This document shows positions 52,106 to 60,822 of a stretch of 64,000 bases of DNA, one piece after another (within the stretch, counting starts at the first letter, position 1; each line of letters opens with the position of its first letter). The notes beneath the pieces were generated by a model that saw only the letters and a program-made list of their open reading frames with translations, was not told where the DNA came from and searched no databases. The stretch spans positions 372,001 to 436,000 of the forward strand of contig NZ_CP048115.1 of NCBI RefSeq assembly GCF_010093045.1, read 5' to 3'. The position numbers and the translations under genes are program-made. This DNA comes from Mucilaginibacter sp. 14171R-50 (GTDB lineage Bacteria; Bacteroidota; Bacteroidia; Sphingobacteriales; Sphingobacteriaceae).

Positions 52106-52639
52106 TTATTTCTTCTCTCTGAAATACTTATAGATCTTCACAGCCGACATCAGGATAAGGCTGAAAAGGATGATACCGATAACACCGAAGATCCAGTTCA
52201 CTGTGCTTTTTAGCACTACCAAAAATACGATGGCGAAAAGCAGGATGGTTGCCAGTTCGTTCCACAGGCGTAGTTGGGTAGATGTCCATTTGAAGTTGCC
52301 TTGTGCCATTTGCTTCATCTTTTGCTGGCAGATAAAGTGGTAAATAATTAAACCAACAACAAATAACAGCTTCACATGCAGCCAGGGCATTTTCCATAAT
52401 GCGGGGTTAATGTGCAGCATGGTAGCCCCTGCGGTAATAACCAGGTACATGCTCGGGGTGGTGATGATCCACCAAAGCTTTCGCTCCATAACCTCAAACT
52501 GTTCGGATAATATCGTGCGGGCAGGCTCGGGCTTTGCCTGCGCCTCGGTATGATAAATAAACAGGCGCACCATGTAAAACAGCCCCGCCATCCAGCAGAC
52601 TACAAATATGATATGTATGGCTAAAACGTATTGGTACAT
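52106..52639 (-). CDS. hemJ: Protoporphyrinogen oxidase HemJ-type
   Basis: HemJ oxidises protoporphyrinogen IX to protoporphyrin IX, in the inner membrane. The 177-residue protein has four to five membrane helices with the conserved N-terminal His (YQYVLAIHIIFVVCWMAGLF), the RKLWWIITTPSMYLVITAG segment, and LHVKLLFVVGLIIYH with another conserved His. It is the last gene of the heme cluster. The ATG abuts the 24-base repeat at 52640. Length fits the HemJ family. Confidence 0.88.
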   Translation of the reverse strand: MYQYVLAIHIIFVVCWMAGLFYMVRLFIYHTEAQAKPEPARTILSEQFEVMERKLWWIITTPSMYLVITAGATMLHINPALWKMPWLHVKLLFVVGLIIYHFICQQKMKQMAQGNFKWTSTQLRLWNELATILLFAIVFLVVLKSTVNWIFGVIGIILFSLILMSAVKIYKYFREKK

Positions 52640-52726
52640 ACCCCCTAACCCCCTAAAGGGGGAATTTTTGACTTAAATATTTACAAACTTCCCAACTCCA
52701 GCTCCCCCTTCAGGGGGTTGGGGGGT
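52640..52726. repeat. REPIN-like pair of inverted 24-base repeats between hemE and hemJ
   Basis: Arm one (52640-52663) and arm two (52703-52726) are inverse to each other at 22 of 24 bases, spaced by 39 bases, each also carrying its own small hairpin (CCCCCT/GGGGG in arm one; CCCCC/GGGGG in arm two). The right arm contains the last four codons and the stop of hemE, and the left arm abuts the ATG of hemJ. Confidence 0.7.
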
Positions 52727-53741
52727 AGTCTTTTATAACCTCTACCGCGTACTTCACATTATCAAACGGGATATCGGGCATAATGCCGTGGCCCAGATTA
52801 AATATAAAGCCGTTCTGGCCGCGCATACGCTCGAATAGCCGGTAGATGCGTTCTTTTATTACTTTTTTATCGGCATACAAGATATGCGGGTCAAGGTTAC
52901 CCTGAACGGCTATCCCTTCGGGTAATCTATTCTTGATATCCAGCAGGTCTACATTCCAGTCTATTGATACTACATCCGGCCTGGCCTGGGCCATTAGCGG
53001 TGCAAATACCGAACTGCCTTTGCAGAACGATATCACAGGAATATCCTTCCTGTTCAGTTTGCTGATGATCTCCTGAATATAACGATGCGAAAACTCGGTA
53101 TAGTCATCCCATGATAATGCCTGCGCCCAGCTATCGAAAATCTGCACGGCGTTTACACCGGCTTCAATTTGCAGGTTAAGGTAATCTGCCGTAACGGTTG
53201 CAATTTTTGATAATAGCTGGTGCGCCATTTCCGGGTGGTTATGCAGCATCAGTTTGGTCAGCTTAAAATCTTTTGATGATCCGCCTTCAACCAGGTAGCT
53301 CATCACGGTAAACGGTGCGCCGGCAAACCCAATCAGCGGGATGCTGCCGTTTAAACGCTGCTGAATTACCTTGATAGCATCGGCTACATATTGCAGCCTG
53401 TCGCCCACGTTGGTTTGCAGGTTATCTATATCGGCCTGCGTACGCACCGGGTTGGCAAACTTAGGCCCTACGCCTTGTGTAAAGCTCAGATCGCCGCCCA
53501 TGGCTTCGCCGGTAACCAGGATATCCGAAAATAAAATGGCGGCATCAATACCCAGCAGATCAACCGGCAGCATGGTAACATCGGCAGCCAGCTCGGGTGT
53601 TTTGCACATCTCCAAAAACGAGTACTTATTTTTTATCTCCCAGTACTCGGGCATAAAACGGCCTGCCTGGCGCATCATCCACACCGGCGGGCGTTCTGTT
53701 TTCTCTGAAAATGCGGCTTTTATAAATAACGAGTCTTTCAT
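52710..53741 (-). CDS. hemE: Uroporphyrinogen decarboxylase
   Basis: HemE removes four carboxyl groups to make coproporphyrinogen III. Signature RPPVWMMRQAGRFMPEY near the N-terminus and the GFAGAPFTVMSYLVEGG region near residue 140, with a later NLGHGIMPDIP. The 343-residue length is standard. Its last residues YPPTP come from the repeat element that supplies the stop codon. Starts with ATG 53741. Confidence 0.96.
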   Translation of the reverse strand: MKDSLFIKAAFSEKTERPPVWMMRQAGRFMPEYWEIKNKYSFLEMCKTPELAADVTMLPVDLLGIDAAILFSDILVTGEAMGGDLSFTQGVGPKFANPVRTQADIDNLQTNVGDRLQYVADAIKVIQQRLNGSIPLIGFAGAPFTVMSYLVEGGSSKDFKLTKLMLHNHPEMAHQLLSKIATVTADYLNLQIEAGVNAVQIFDSWAQALSWDDYTEFSHRYIQEIISKLNRKDIPVISFCKGSSVFAPLMAQARPDVVSIDWNVDLLDIKNRLPEGIAVQGNLDPHILYADKKVIKERIYRLFERMRGQNGFIFNLGHGIMPDIPFDNVKYAVEVIKDYPPTP

Positions 53742-53750
53742 ATTTGTGGA

Positions 53751-53822
53751 GAGGCAAGATAACAGGAATCAGGATTCAACACAAAAATAAATCTTGGTTC
53801 TTGACTCTTATTATCTTGCCTC
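53751..53822. repeat. Inverted word-repeat hairpin between the TPR gene and hemE
   Basis: GAGGCAAGATAA (53751-53762) pairs perfectly with TTATCTTGCCTC (53811-53822), with further partial pairing (GAATCAGGATTC against GGTTCTTGACTC). One base after the TPR stop. Confidence 0.65.
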
Positions 53823-53823
53823 T

Positions 53824-54348
53824 TTATTTGTTTTTGTTTAATTCCTGCTCAACTTTCCAGATCACATCCTTCATTTTGGCGGTTATATTATCTTTATGTT
53901 TTTCGGTAAGCTGCAGGTAAATCCTTGCTTTTTCGTAATTCCCGTTTCGCACGTTAATATTGGCTACATGTACCAACGCCGCTACATGGTCGTTAGCGCT
54001 GCGCAAGGGGTATAATGCGGCTAATTCATAATGCTGTTCGGCTTCGGTATATGCGCGCTTTTGCAGGCATATGCCCCCATATATAAACTCGTAAAAACCC
54101 CGGCGTTTTTTACTCAGCCATTCGGGTTTCGGAACCTGCTTTAATAAATCTTCGGCTTTATCGTAATCCTTCTGGTGAAAAGCCTTAGCCGCCAATACAA
54201 TAGTTCCCTGTTTAAAGTAGCCCCATATCAGCAGCGCTATAAACATCAGGGCTAAAGCAGCTAACTGGTAAGCCTGGTACTTAATGGCTACCGCCATTAA
54301 AACTATAAACATCCCCGCTACTAATATCCTGGCCCTGTTTGTAAACAT
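53824..54348 (-). CDS. Membrane-anchored TPR protein (174 aa)
   Basis: Two N-terminal membrane helices (residues 7-22 and 28-45, LAALALMFIALLIWGYFK) then TPR-like helices (AKAFHQKDYDKAEDLL; YTEAEQHYELAALYPL; VHVANINVRNGNYEKARIYL). It lies between the response regulator gene (six bases) and hemE. Role unknown; could link the two-component system or the membrane to heme enzymes (speculative). Confidence 0.75.
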   Translation of the reverse strand: MFTNRARILVAGMFIVLMAVAIKYQAYQLAALALMFIALLIWGYFKQGTIVLAAKAFHQKDYDKAEDLLKQVPKPEWLSKKRRGFYEFIYGGICLQKRAYTEAEQHYELAALYPLRSANDHVAALVHVANINVRNGNYEKARIYLQLTEKHKDNITAKMKDVIWKVEQELNKNK

Positions 54349-54354
54349 GCAGTA

Positions 54355-55059
54355 TTAGTGATTGTCTGTAAATTTATAACCTACACCCCGTATCGAGTGG
54401 AAATAAACCGGGTTTTTAGGGTCCGGTTCAAAGTACTTACGGAACGTCAGGATAAAGTTATCGATAGTGCGGGTTGACGGATACACGTCGTAATTCCAAA
54501 CGGTTTCCAATATCTGCTCACGCGATACCGCCTCGTTACGGCGCTCTATCAGCAATTTCAGCAGCATAGTTTCCTTTTTGGTAAGCGGTGTAATACTTTC
54601 GTCGCCGTTAACCAGTTCAAAAGAGTTAAAATGGATGGTTTTGTCGCCTATCTTGTAACTGTTGAATTCTTTCAGGTCGTCGCCTTTCAGGCTGCGTTTT
54701 ACCAGGTTGTTAACACGAAGGATCAACTCTTCCAGGTTAAACGGCTTGGTCAGATAGTCATCTGCGCCCTTTTTCAGGCCCGATATCTTATCCTCGTTGG
54801 TGTTTTTTGCGGTAAGGAACATAATAGGCACCTCAGAGTTTTCAAGCCTTATGGTTTCCGCAACCACAAAGCCGTCTATTTCGGGCATCATCACATCCAG
54901 TATTACCAGGTTAAATCGCTCTTCCTTAAAAATCTGAAGGGCTTTTTTACCGTTATTCGCTGTAGAAACTTTATACCCCTCCAGCTCGAGGTTTAATTTA
55001 ATGGCCTCTAATAAATGCTCTTCGTCTTCGGCTAATAAAATTCTTTTTTTGTTCAGCAT
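54355..55059 (-). CDS. OmpR-type response regulator (234 aa)
   Basis: Receiver domain with AEDE at 10-13, phosphoacceptor Asp55 (LVILDVMMPEIDGF) and the switch Thr/Lys (FLTAKN); C-terminal winged helix with RRNEAVSREQILETVWNYD and RTIDNFILTFRKYFE. It matches RprY of Bacteroidota, from memory. Encoded 12 bases after the histidine kinase. The pair sits inside the heme cluster. Confidence 0.93.
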   Translation of the reverse strand: MLNKKRILLAEDEEHLLEAIKLNLELEGYKVSTANNGKKALQIFKEERFNLVILDVMMPEIDGFVVAETIRLENSEVPIMFLTAKNTNEDKISGLKKGADDYLTKPFNLEELILRVNNLVKRSLKGDDLKEFNSYKIGDKTIHFNSFELVNGDESITPLTKKETMLLKLLIERRNEAVSREQILETVWNYDVYPSTRTIDNFILTFRKYFEPDPKNPVYFHSIRGVGYKFTDNH

Positions 55060-55071
55060 GGTCGCTATTGT

Positions 55072-55947
55072 TTAGGTTAATGCAAATACTACTTCAAATA
55101 CGCTGCCGGCAGGGCGGTTGTCTTTAACTTTTATACTGGCCTGGTGTTTATCTAATACCTCTTTAACAATGTATAAACCCAAGCCTGTCCCTTTTGTATT
55201 GCGTGTATCTTCGCTGCCTACACGATAAAATTTATCAAAGATGCGTGACTTTTCACTATCCGCAATACCTATGCCATGGTCTGCCACCTGAAAGTAAACT
55301 TTACCCTCTTTCTCAAACAGCCTGACATTAACAGTTTCGCAGGGGCTGGAATATTTTACAGCGTTCTCTACCAGGTTGGTAACCACCGATGTTAAGGCAA
55401 ACTTATCGCCTGTTATCTCTATTTTAGGCTCGATCTCGGCATTTATGATCTGCTGGTTGCAATCGCACTTGCTTATTTGCAAGCGGTTAACAATGCTATC
55501 AACCAAAACCGACAGGTTGAATTTTGCCTTCGGAAAGGTGTATGAGCGGTTATCAATTTTTGATGCAAGCAGCATGTTCTCTACCATATCATCCAGGCGC
55601 TCTACATCAAGTAACGACTTATCGATAAAGTTCAATATCTGCACTTTTGTCAGGTCGCGCTTTTGAATGGTCTGCAATAATATTTTTATAGATGCCAGCG
55701 GCGACTTCAGCTCGTGCGTTACTGAAAGCAGGAAGTTCTTTTTCTGCTCCTGCAGCTTGGCTTCGCGGTTAAGCGATTGATGTAAAAAATACGCCCCGAT
55801 CAAAAAAACGGTGATGAACATCATGCCCTCGCCCATGATCATCCCCTTACGGCTTGGATTAAGATGTACCAGCATATACCCCCACCATATCAGTTCGGCA
55901 ACCGCATAAATAATGATGGCATAAAATATTACGAGTGTCTTTTTCAT
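55072..55947 (-). CDS. Sensor histidine kinase (291 aa)
   Basis: Two membrane helices (5-27 and 42-56) with a very short outer loop, so sensing is probably intramembrane or cytoplasmic. H-box with His78 (LLSVTHELKSPLASIKI), N-box (SVVTNLVENAVKYSSP), G1 and G2 (ADHGIGIADS, GTGLGLYIVKEV). Partner of the response regulator 12 bases downstream. Confidence 0.92.
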   Translation of the reverse strand: MKKTLVIFYAIIIYAVAELIWWGYMLVHLNPSRKGMIMGEGMMFITVFLIGAYFLHQSLNREAKLQEQKKNFLLSVTHELKSPLASIKILLQTIQKRDLTKVQILNFIDKSLLDVERLDDMVENMLLASKIDNRSYTFPKAKFNLSVLVDSIVNRLQISKCDCNQQIINAEIEPKIEITGDKFALTSVVTNLVENAVKYSSPCETVNVRLFEKEGKVYFQVADHGIGIADSEKSRIFDKFYRVGSEDTRNTKGTGLGLYIVKEVLDKHQASIKVKDNRPAGSVFEVVFALT

Positions 55948-55957
55948 AACTTCTCAA

Positions 55958-56004
55958 TTTGCGGTTGGCAGTTATTTAGTAAACTGCTACCCGGCAACTG
56001 CAAA
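55958..56004. repeat. Nested word-repeat hairpin after hemL
   Basis: TTTGCGGTTG (55958-55967) pairs with CAACTGCAAA (55995-56004) at nine of ten, and GCAGTT (55968-55973) with AACTGC (55982-55987) inside it. Two bases from the hemL stop (56006). Confidence 0.6.
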
Positions 56005-56005
56005 C

Positions 56006-57316
56006 TTATTTTCCAAATACAATATCCAGACTATCAAATATAGCTGTTTTTGTTGTTTCTAAATCGGCTTGTGTGTGGGCGGCCGATATAAAGCCAACCT
56101 CGTAGCCCGACGGACCTAAATAAATGCCCCTATTGATCAGTTCGCGGTGCATTTCTTTAAATTTGGCCATGCTGGCCGGGTCGATATCTTCTGCGGTTGT
56201 GATAGTTTCTTTATCAGTAAATGCAAACCAAAATATCGATCCAATGGTGAACACCTTGAATTGATATGCACGTTCAGCCACAAAATCCTGTATATCTTTT
56301 ACAAAACCCGCGGTTTTTGCATGCAGATCATCGTAAAAACCAGGTTTTAACAGCTCGCTTAATTGGGCGATACCGGCTGCCATAGCAACCGGATTTCCTG
56401 ATAAGGTACCCGCCTGGTAAACTGAGCCTACGGGGGATACATGATCCATCACCTGTGCCGATGCACCGTAAGCCCCAACAGGCAAACCGCCGCCGATGAT
56501 CTTACCATAAGTAATGATATCCGGCTGGATGCCATAATAAGCAGCCGCGCCTTCAAATCCCACACGGAAACCCGAGATCACCTCATCAAAGATCAGCATG
56601 GTGCCGTTATCGGTACAGATCTGGCGCAGGTAATTTAAATAATCCTGCGTTTGCAGCAACAAGCCGTTGTTAGCAGGCACAGGCTCGATGATAACCGCTG
56701 CAATTTGCCCCCTAAACTCATCAAAGGCCTCCTGCAGGGCTTTTTTATCATTTAACGACACTACTATCGTTTCATCAGCAAAAGCCTTTGGTACGCCTGC
56801 AGACGAGGTCTCGCCGAAGGTTACCAGGCCCGAGCCCGCCTTAACTAAAAGACTGTCCGAGTGGCCATGATAGCAGCCTTCAAATTTTAAGATCTTATCG
56901 CGCTTGGTGTAGCCCCTTGCCAGCCTGATGGCCGACATTACCGCTTCGGTGCCCGAGCTTACAAACCGTATTTTTTGAATGAATTTATTATTGCCGAGGA
57001 TAAGTTCCGCCAGTTCGTTCTCCAACGCCGTAGGCGCACCGAAAGACATACCTTTCTGCATTACCTCGGTTACCTTTTCGCGAACGGCCGCATGGTTGTG
57101 ACCCAAAATAAGCGGCCCCCATGAGCAGCAAAAATCAATAAACTCGTTACCGTCGGCATCCCAAATATGGCTGCCGTCGCCTTTTTCGATAAAAAGCGGC
57201 GTACCGTAAACAGATTTAAACGCCCGTACCGGCGAGTTTACCCCACCCGGAAAATAGGTCTTTGCTTTTTCGTACAGTTCTGCAGATCTTGCTCTGCTAA
57301 TATCTTTTACTTGCAT
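56006..57316 (-). CDS. hemL: Glutamate-1-semialdehyde 2,1-aminomutase
   Basis: HemL is the PLP enzyme turning glutamate-1-semialdehyde into 5-aminolevulinate. N-terminal SAELYEKAKTYFPGGVNSPV, the PLP region SSGTEAVMSAIRLARGYT, the lysine of YGKIIGGGLPVGAYG (Lys272), and DEVISGFR before it. 436 residues is normal. It follows hemB in the cluster. Confidence 0.96.
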   Translation of the reverse strand: MQVKDISRARSAELYEKAKTYFPGGVNSPVRAFKSVYGTPLFIEKGDGSHIWDADGNEFIDFCCSWGPLILGHNHAAVREKVTEVMQKGMSFGAPTALENELAELILGNNKFIQKIRFVSSGTEAVMSAIRLARGYTKRDKILKFEGCYHGHSDSLLVKAGSGLVTFGETSSAGVPKAFADETIVVSLNDKKALQEAFDEFRGQIAAVIIEPVPANNGLLLQTQDYLNYLRQICTDNGTMLIFDEVISGFRVGFEGAAAYYGIQPDIITYGKIIGGGLPVGAYGASAQVMDHVSPVGSVYQAGTLSGNPVAMAAGIAQLSELLKPGFYDDLHAKTAGFVKDIQDFVAERAYQFKVFTIGSIFWFAFTDKETITTAEDIDPASMAKFKEMHRELINRGIYLGPSGYEVGFISAAHTQADLETTKTAIFDSLDIVFGK

Positions 57317-57333
57317 TTTTTATTATTGCTAAA

Positions 57334-57403
57334 AGCTGAAAGCATAAAGCTCAAAGCCTTTTAATGGAGTTTGCTTTTGGCTTTTTACCTTAAGCTTTCA
57401 GCT
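57334..57403. repeat. Word-repeat hairpin after hemB
   Basis: AGCTGAAAGC (57334-57343) pairs with GCTTTCAGCT (57394-57403), with words such as AAAGCTCAAAGCC inside. Two bases after the hemB stop (57406). Confidence 0.65.
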
Positions 57404-57405
57404 CA

Positions 57406-58377
57406 TCAAAGCCACTTATTCAGCAGCACCTCTTTAGCGTGATAGGTTAATATCGCGCTGGCGCCTGCACGGCGGATGCTGGTAAGCACTTCGGTTATAG
57501 CGCGCTGCTCGTTCAGCCAGCCTTTTTGTATGGCGGCTTTTATCATGGCATACTCGCCGCTTACGTTATAGGCAGCAACGGGCAGCTCGGTATCGTCTTT
57601 TATCAGTTTAATAACATCCAGGTATGAAAGGGCTGGTTTCACCATCAGGAAATCCGCTCCTTCGGCCTCATCCAAACGGGCCTCTATTAAGGCCTCGCGC
57701 TGATTAGCAGGGTTCATCTGGTAGGTTTTTTTATCACCGAATTTCGGGGCTGAATTTAATGCGTCCCTAAACGGGCCGTAAAACGCGCTGGCATACTTTG
57801 CCGAATACGACATGATAGATACGCCTTTAAAGCCGTTATCGTCCAGCACCTTGCGGATATATCCTACACGGCCGTCCATCATGTCTGATGGGGCAATAAT
57901 ATCTGCCCCGCTGCGGGCATGGGCCAACGCCATTTTGCCTAAGATCTCCAGGGTTTCATCATTTAATATCTCGCCATTTTCAACGACGCCATCATGGCCG
58001 TCGCTGCTGTACGGGTCCATCGCTACGTCGGTAATTACGCAAGCTTCCGGGAATTCCTTTTTTACCGCACGGATGGCGCGCAGGTAAAGGCTTTCATCTC
58101 GGTGGCTTTCGGTGGCATATTTATCTTTTAAAGATTCTTCTATATTGGGGAACAGGTCGAAAGCGCTTAAACCCAGCTTAAGGCAACTTTCTACCTCGCG
58201 CAGCAAATTATCTATCGAATACCTGAAGATGCCGGGCATTGATGCCACTTCGGTTTTTTGGTTTTCGCCATCCACAATAAACAGCGGGAATATCAGGTTA
58301 GCCGCGCTAACATGCGTTTCCTGCACCATCTGGCGGATAACTTCACTTTTTCTATTTCGTCTTGGTCGTTGTAGCAT
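57406..58377 (-). CDS. hemB: Delta-aminolevulinic acid dehydratase (porphobilinogen synthase)
   Basis: HemB joins two 5-aminolevulinate molecules into porphobilinogen. Schiff-base lysines are in MSYSAKYASAFYGPFRDA and FLMVKPALSYLDVI; the metal region is DVAMDPYSSDGHDG, where the cysteine ligands of zinc enzymes are replaced, so this is a magnesium-type enzyme. N-terminal RPRRNRKSEVIRQMVQETH is usual. 323 residues. Confidence 0.96.
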   Translation of the reverse strand: MLQRPRRNRKSEVIRQMVQETHVSAANLIFPLFIVDGENQKTEVASMPGIFRYSIDNLLREVESCLKLGLSAFDLFPNIEESLKDKYATESHRDESLYLRAIRAVKKEFPEACVITDVAMDPYSSDGHDGVVENGEILNDETLEILGKMALAHARSGADIIAPSDMMDGRVGYIRKVLDDNGFKGVSIMSYSAKYASAFYGPFRDALNSAPKFGDKKTYQMNPANQREALIEARLDEAEGADFLMVKPALSYLDVIKLIKDDTELPVAAYNVSGEYAMIKAAIQKGWLNEQRAITEVLTSIRRAGASAILTYHAKEVLLNKWL

Positions 58378-58392
58378 CTCTTTAGTTCATTG

Positions 58393-58461
58393 GTTCATTA
58401 GTTCACTGGTTTATTAGTTTTGAAAGCGGGCTATGAAAGCAGCACCAATGAACTAATGAGC
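58393..58461. repeat. Word-repeat hairpin after the hemC-hemD gene
   Basis: GTTCATTAGTTCACTGG (58393-58409) pairs with CCAATGAACTAATGAGC (58445-58461) at 15 of 17. GTTCATT is repeated five times in the gap. It lies 19 bases from the stop at 58480. Confidence 0.65.
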
Positions 58462-58479
58462 AAATGAACTAATGAACAT

Positions 58480-60054
58480 TTATATTCCAAACACTGCCTC
58501 TGCCAGCCCAACTTCGTCGGGAGAGAAAGGCAGGGTATATTTTACCCCCATCTCATCAAACTTTTTACCGGTTGATTTACCAATGGCTATCACCTTTTGC
58601 CCGGGTTCCAGCAGGTTATCGGCAAAGTAGGCTTCTACGTTACTTGGGCTGGTAAACACCATCACATCGGCACCACTTGGCTCTACGTCCTCCTCCAGCA
58701 CGGTTTCGTAAACGGGCAGGTCAATTATCTTTGTTTCGGCCGACAGGCCCTGATGTATACTCCTCATGGGGTTATCAGCCCCCGGGAACAATATTGTTGT
58801 ACCGTTGGCCATTTCGGCAAAGTCGGCGGCTACATCGGCCGTGTCGTTACTTTCGCCAACAAAATCGGCAAAATGGCCATTGCGCCGCAGCATATCTTCG
58901 CTGCCGGCACCCATCACCCCAAATTTTACCTTTTTCGGAAATTGCGGGGATAGTTTAAAAAAGTACTCTACCGCGTTCTTGCTGGTAAAAAATACCCATT
59001 CGATATTTTTTAAGATATATGAATCAAAACGGGTAATAACGGGCACGGTGCGGATAAGCGACCGCGCTTCAATTTCTATTTTATGTTTCTGTAACGCCTT
59101 GCGGAAATAGCTGGTTTCCGAAATATCCCGGGAAATAAACACTTTATTAGGGAATTTTCTGTCTTTTGCAAAACGGCTTACTATTTTATCAGCCACACCG
59201 TCCAGGGTATCACTCTCAATAAAATATCTGTCGGGAAAATCCTCAGCATCTTCGGCCTTTGATGTAAACACCTGGAACTTGCCATCGTCGCGCCGGCAGT
59301 AAACACCCAGCGGTAAATGGCAGCCACCACCAAACATTTTTAATACACCGCGCTCCAGGGCCAACTGTTCGGCAACTTCGGGGTGATGCAATGCCTGTAA
59401 CGCCTCAAATAACGCTGTATTGCTCTCGCGTATCTGGATAGCCAATACCCCTTGCGCCGGTGCGGGGATAAATTCGGTTGGCGTCAGCTCCTCTACATGA
59501 AACTCGCTCAGGTCGATACCTAAACGGGATACACCTGCTTTGGCCAGCATAATGGCATCATATTTTTCGTCGCGCAGTTTGCCTATGCGGGTTGGCACAT
59601 TGCCGCGCAATTCTTCTATCTCCAGATCGGGCCGTACGGCCAGTAGCTGGGCCTTGCGCCGGTTGGATGATGTACCCACCATACCACCAAACTTTACGGA
59701 TAGCTTTTGACGGACATCCACACAGTCCTTCAAGATCAACAACAGTTCAGCCGGGTCTTCCCGTTCTGAAACTGCTGCGATGATGAGTCCCGGAGGGTTT
59801 TCTGTTGGCAGGTCCTTGTGCGAATGCACGGCAATATCTATAGTGCCTGCCAATAATTCTTCTTCTAATTCCTTGGTAAAAAAGCCTTTGCCTTCCAGCT
59901 TATCAAAGCTCAGGTTGAGGATGCGGTCGCCCTGTGTTTTTATAATCTTAAGTTCGGCGGTAATGTTTATCGCGGCCAGGCTGTCCTTTACAAAGTTTGC
60001 CTGCCATAAAGCTAATTCGCTGCCACGCGTTCCTATTATTACTGTTCTGTCCAA
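58480..60054 (-). CDS. hemC-hemD: Fused hydroxymethylbilane synthase and uroporphyrinogen-III synthase
   Basis: Residues 1-~295 are HemC (DRTVIIGTRGSELALWQA at the start, EELRGNVPTRIGKLRDEKYD, and GGGCHLPLGVY with the dipyrromethane Cys), and ~300-524 are HemD (FISRDISETSYFRKALQKH, WVFFTSKNAVEYFFKL, PVYETVLEEDVEPSGADVMV). The first converts four porphobilinogen to hydroxymethylbilane and the second cyclises it. The start codon is TTG at 60054: an in-frame stop (TAA, 60067-60069) lies just upstream and no ATG is found before MDRTV. A TAnnTTTG box is at 60082-60075. Confidence 0.92.
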   Translation of the reverse strand: MDRTVIIGTRGSELALWQANFVKDSLAAINITAELKIIKTQGDRILNLSFDKLEGKGFFTKELEEELLAGTIDIAVHSHKDLPTENPPGLIIAAVSEREDPAELLLILKDCVDVRQKLSVKFGGMVGTSSNRRKAQLLAVRPDLEIEELRGNVPTRIGKLRDEKYDAIMLAKAGVSRLGIDLSEFHVEELTPTEFIPAPAQGVLAIQIRESNTALFEALQALHHPEVAEQLALERGVLKMFGGGCHLPLGVYCRRDDGKFQVFTSKAEDAEDFPDRYFIESDTLDGVADKIVSRFAKDRKFPNKVFISRDISETSYFRKALQKHKIEIEARSLIRTVPVITRFDSYILKNIEWVFFTSKNAVEYFFKLSPQFPKKVKFGVMGAGSEDMLRRNGHFADFVGESNDTADVAADFAEMANGTTILFPGADNPMRSIHQGLSAETKIIDLPVYETVLEEDVEPSGADVMVFTSPSNVEAYFADNLLEPGQKVIAIGKSTGKKFDEMGVKYTLPFSPDEVGLAEAVFGI

Positions 60055-60074
60055 AGGGATAAATTTTTACAGCA

Positions 60075-60082
60075 CAAATTTA
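60075..60082 (-). promoter_or_regulatory. Possible -7 box of hemC-hemD
   Basis: Minus-strand TAAATTTG fits TAnnTTTG. Transcription would start near 60068, about 14 bases before the TTG. No -33 TTTG. Confidence 0.4.
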
Positions 60083-60233
60083 AATTTTTATGCACAGTAA
60101 TATAGTATTAATTAAGGATATGAGAGTGGGCTGACTATTATTGTTTTAGTGTGGTAAGCTTACCTATGCCAACAGCGAGAGAACCGTTTGTGCTTTCATG
60201 AAACGTCAGTCCGCTCAATTGCCGCGGAGGGCT

Positions 60234-60629
60234 GTTACTTTGTCTTGATACAAAGTAACCAAAAATCAAGTCAGCAAAAAGGCTTCTTTGCCGCACATGG
60301 CCTTGCCCTGCAAAGCATGCAGAACCACGGGCTGCAAAATCTTGCCTCAACTTCGTTCGCACTTAGCCATGCGCTTCAGGCAAGTATTGCTATGCCCCTG
60401 CCGCGCTCAAGGCCATGATCGTTCTGCCCACTTTCGGCCGAAGCTGTTTTGCTGACGGGGAAGGAAAAAAAATAAATCGTTACAAAAAGTACTGCCCTAA
60501 CGACACCGCCAAACTGCGGCATTGGCCTGTTCGGGTAGTACAGGCATTGCCTCGGCAGAACCTTTCACAGAACAGGACGCAGCCGCGACTTTTCTTTGGT
60601 CACTTTCTTTTGAGAGAAAAGAAAGTAAC
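60234..60629. mobile_element. MITE-like element with hairpin-shaped terminal inverted repeats
   Basis: Left end (60234-60272) begins GTTACTTTGT, CTTGAT, ACAAAGTAAC (a hairpin), then CAAAAATCAAGTC; the right end (60587-60629), read inverted, begins GTTACTTTCTTTT then a loop and AAAAGAAAGTGACC, then CAAAGAAAAGTC. So the ends are imperfect inverses of each other and each folds on itself. The interior (about 310 bases) has no transposase and no persuasive ORF. I recall similar hairpins between genes in related genomes, unverified. Confidence 0.55.
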
Positions 60630-60743
60630 ATCCACTAACGATCATATTGCGTACAGCCAGCCCTAACGGAGAACTAACTTCACAGCACACGGGATTATGC
60701 AGGCGGGAAAGGGTTGATTGATATTATTTTGATGATTTAGTGG

Positions 60744-60762
60744 GGTAAGCTGAAAGCTTACC
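60744..60762. repeat. Hairpin downstream of hemA
   Basis: GGTAAGCT (60744-60751), GAA, AGCTTACC (60755-60762). Sixty bases past the hemA stop; a related palindrome GGTAAGCTTACC is at 60153-60164 on the far side of the element. Confidence 0.55.
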
Positions 60763-60822
60763 TTAGGCTATACCACGATTTACGCTGCTAAATTCGCGAC
60801 AGCGTAGTTTTCAGGAAAATCT

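Larger units (their letters stand above)
60055..60822. other. Intergenic stretch of 768 bases with a repeat element
   Basis: Includes a -7 box (60082-60075), the 396-base element at 60234-60629 and similar flanking words at 60130-60164 and 60720-60762, both with GGTAAGCT and TTTAGTG. No protein-coding ORF I can defend; several short frames are shadows of the element. Confidence 0.6.

Noticed and set aside
60188..60666. Two short overlapping open frames (76 and 83 residues) and one on the other strand
   Set aside because: They translate the repeat element at 60234-60629; the sequence is of intergenic repeat type without protein features.
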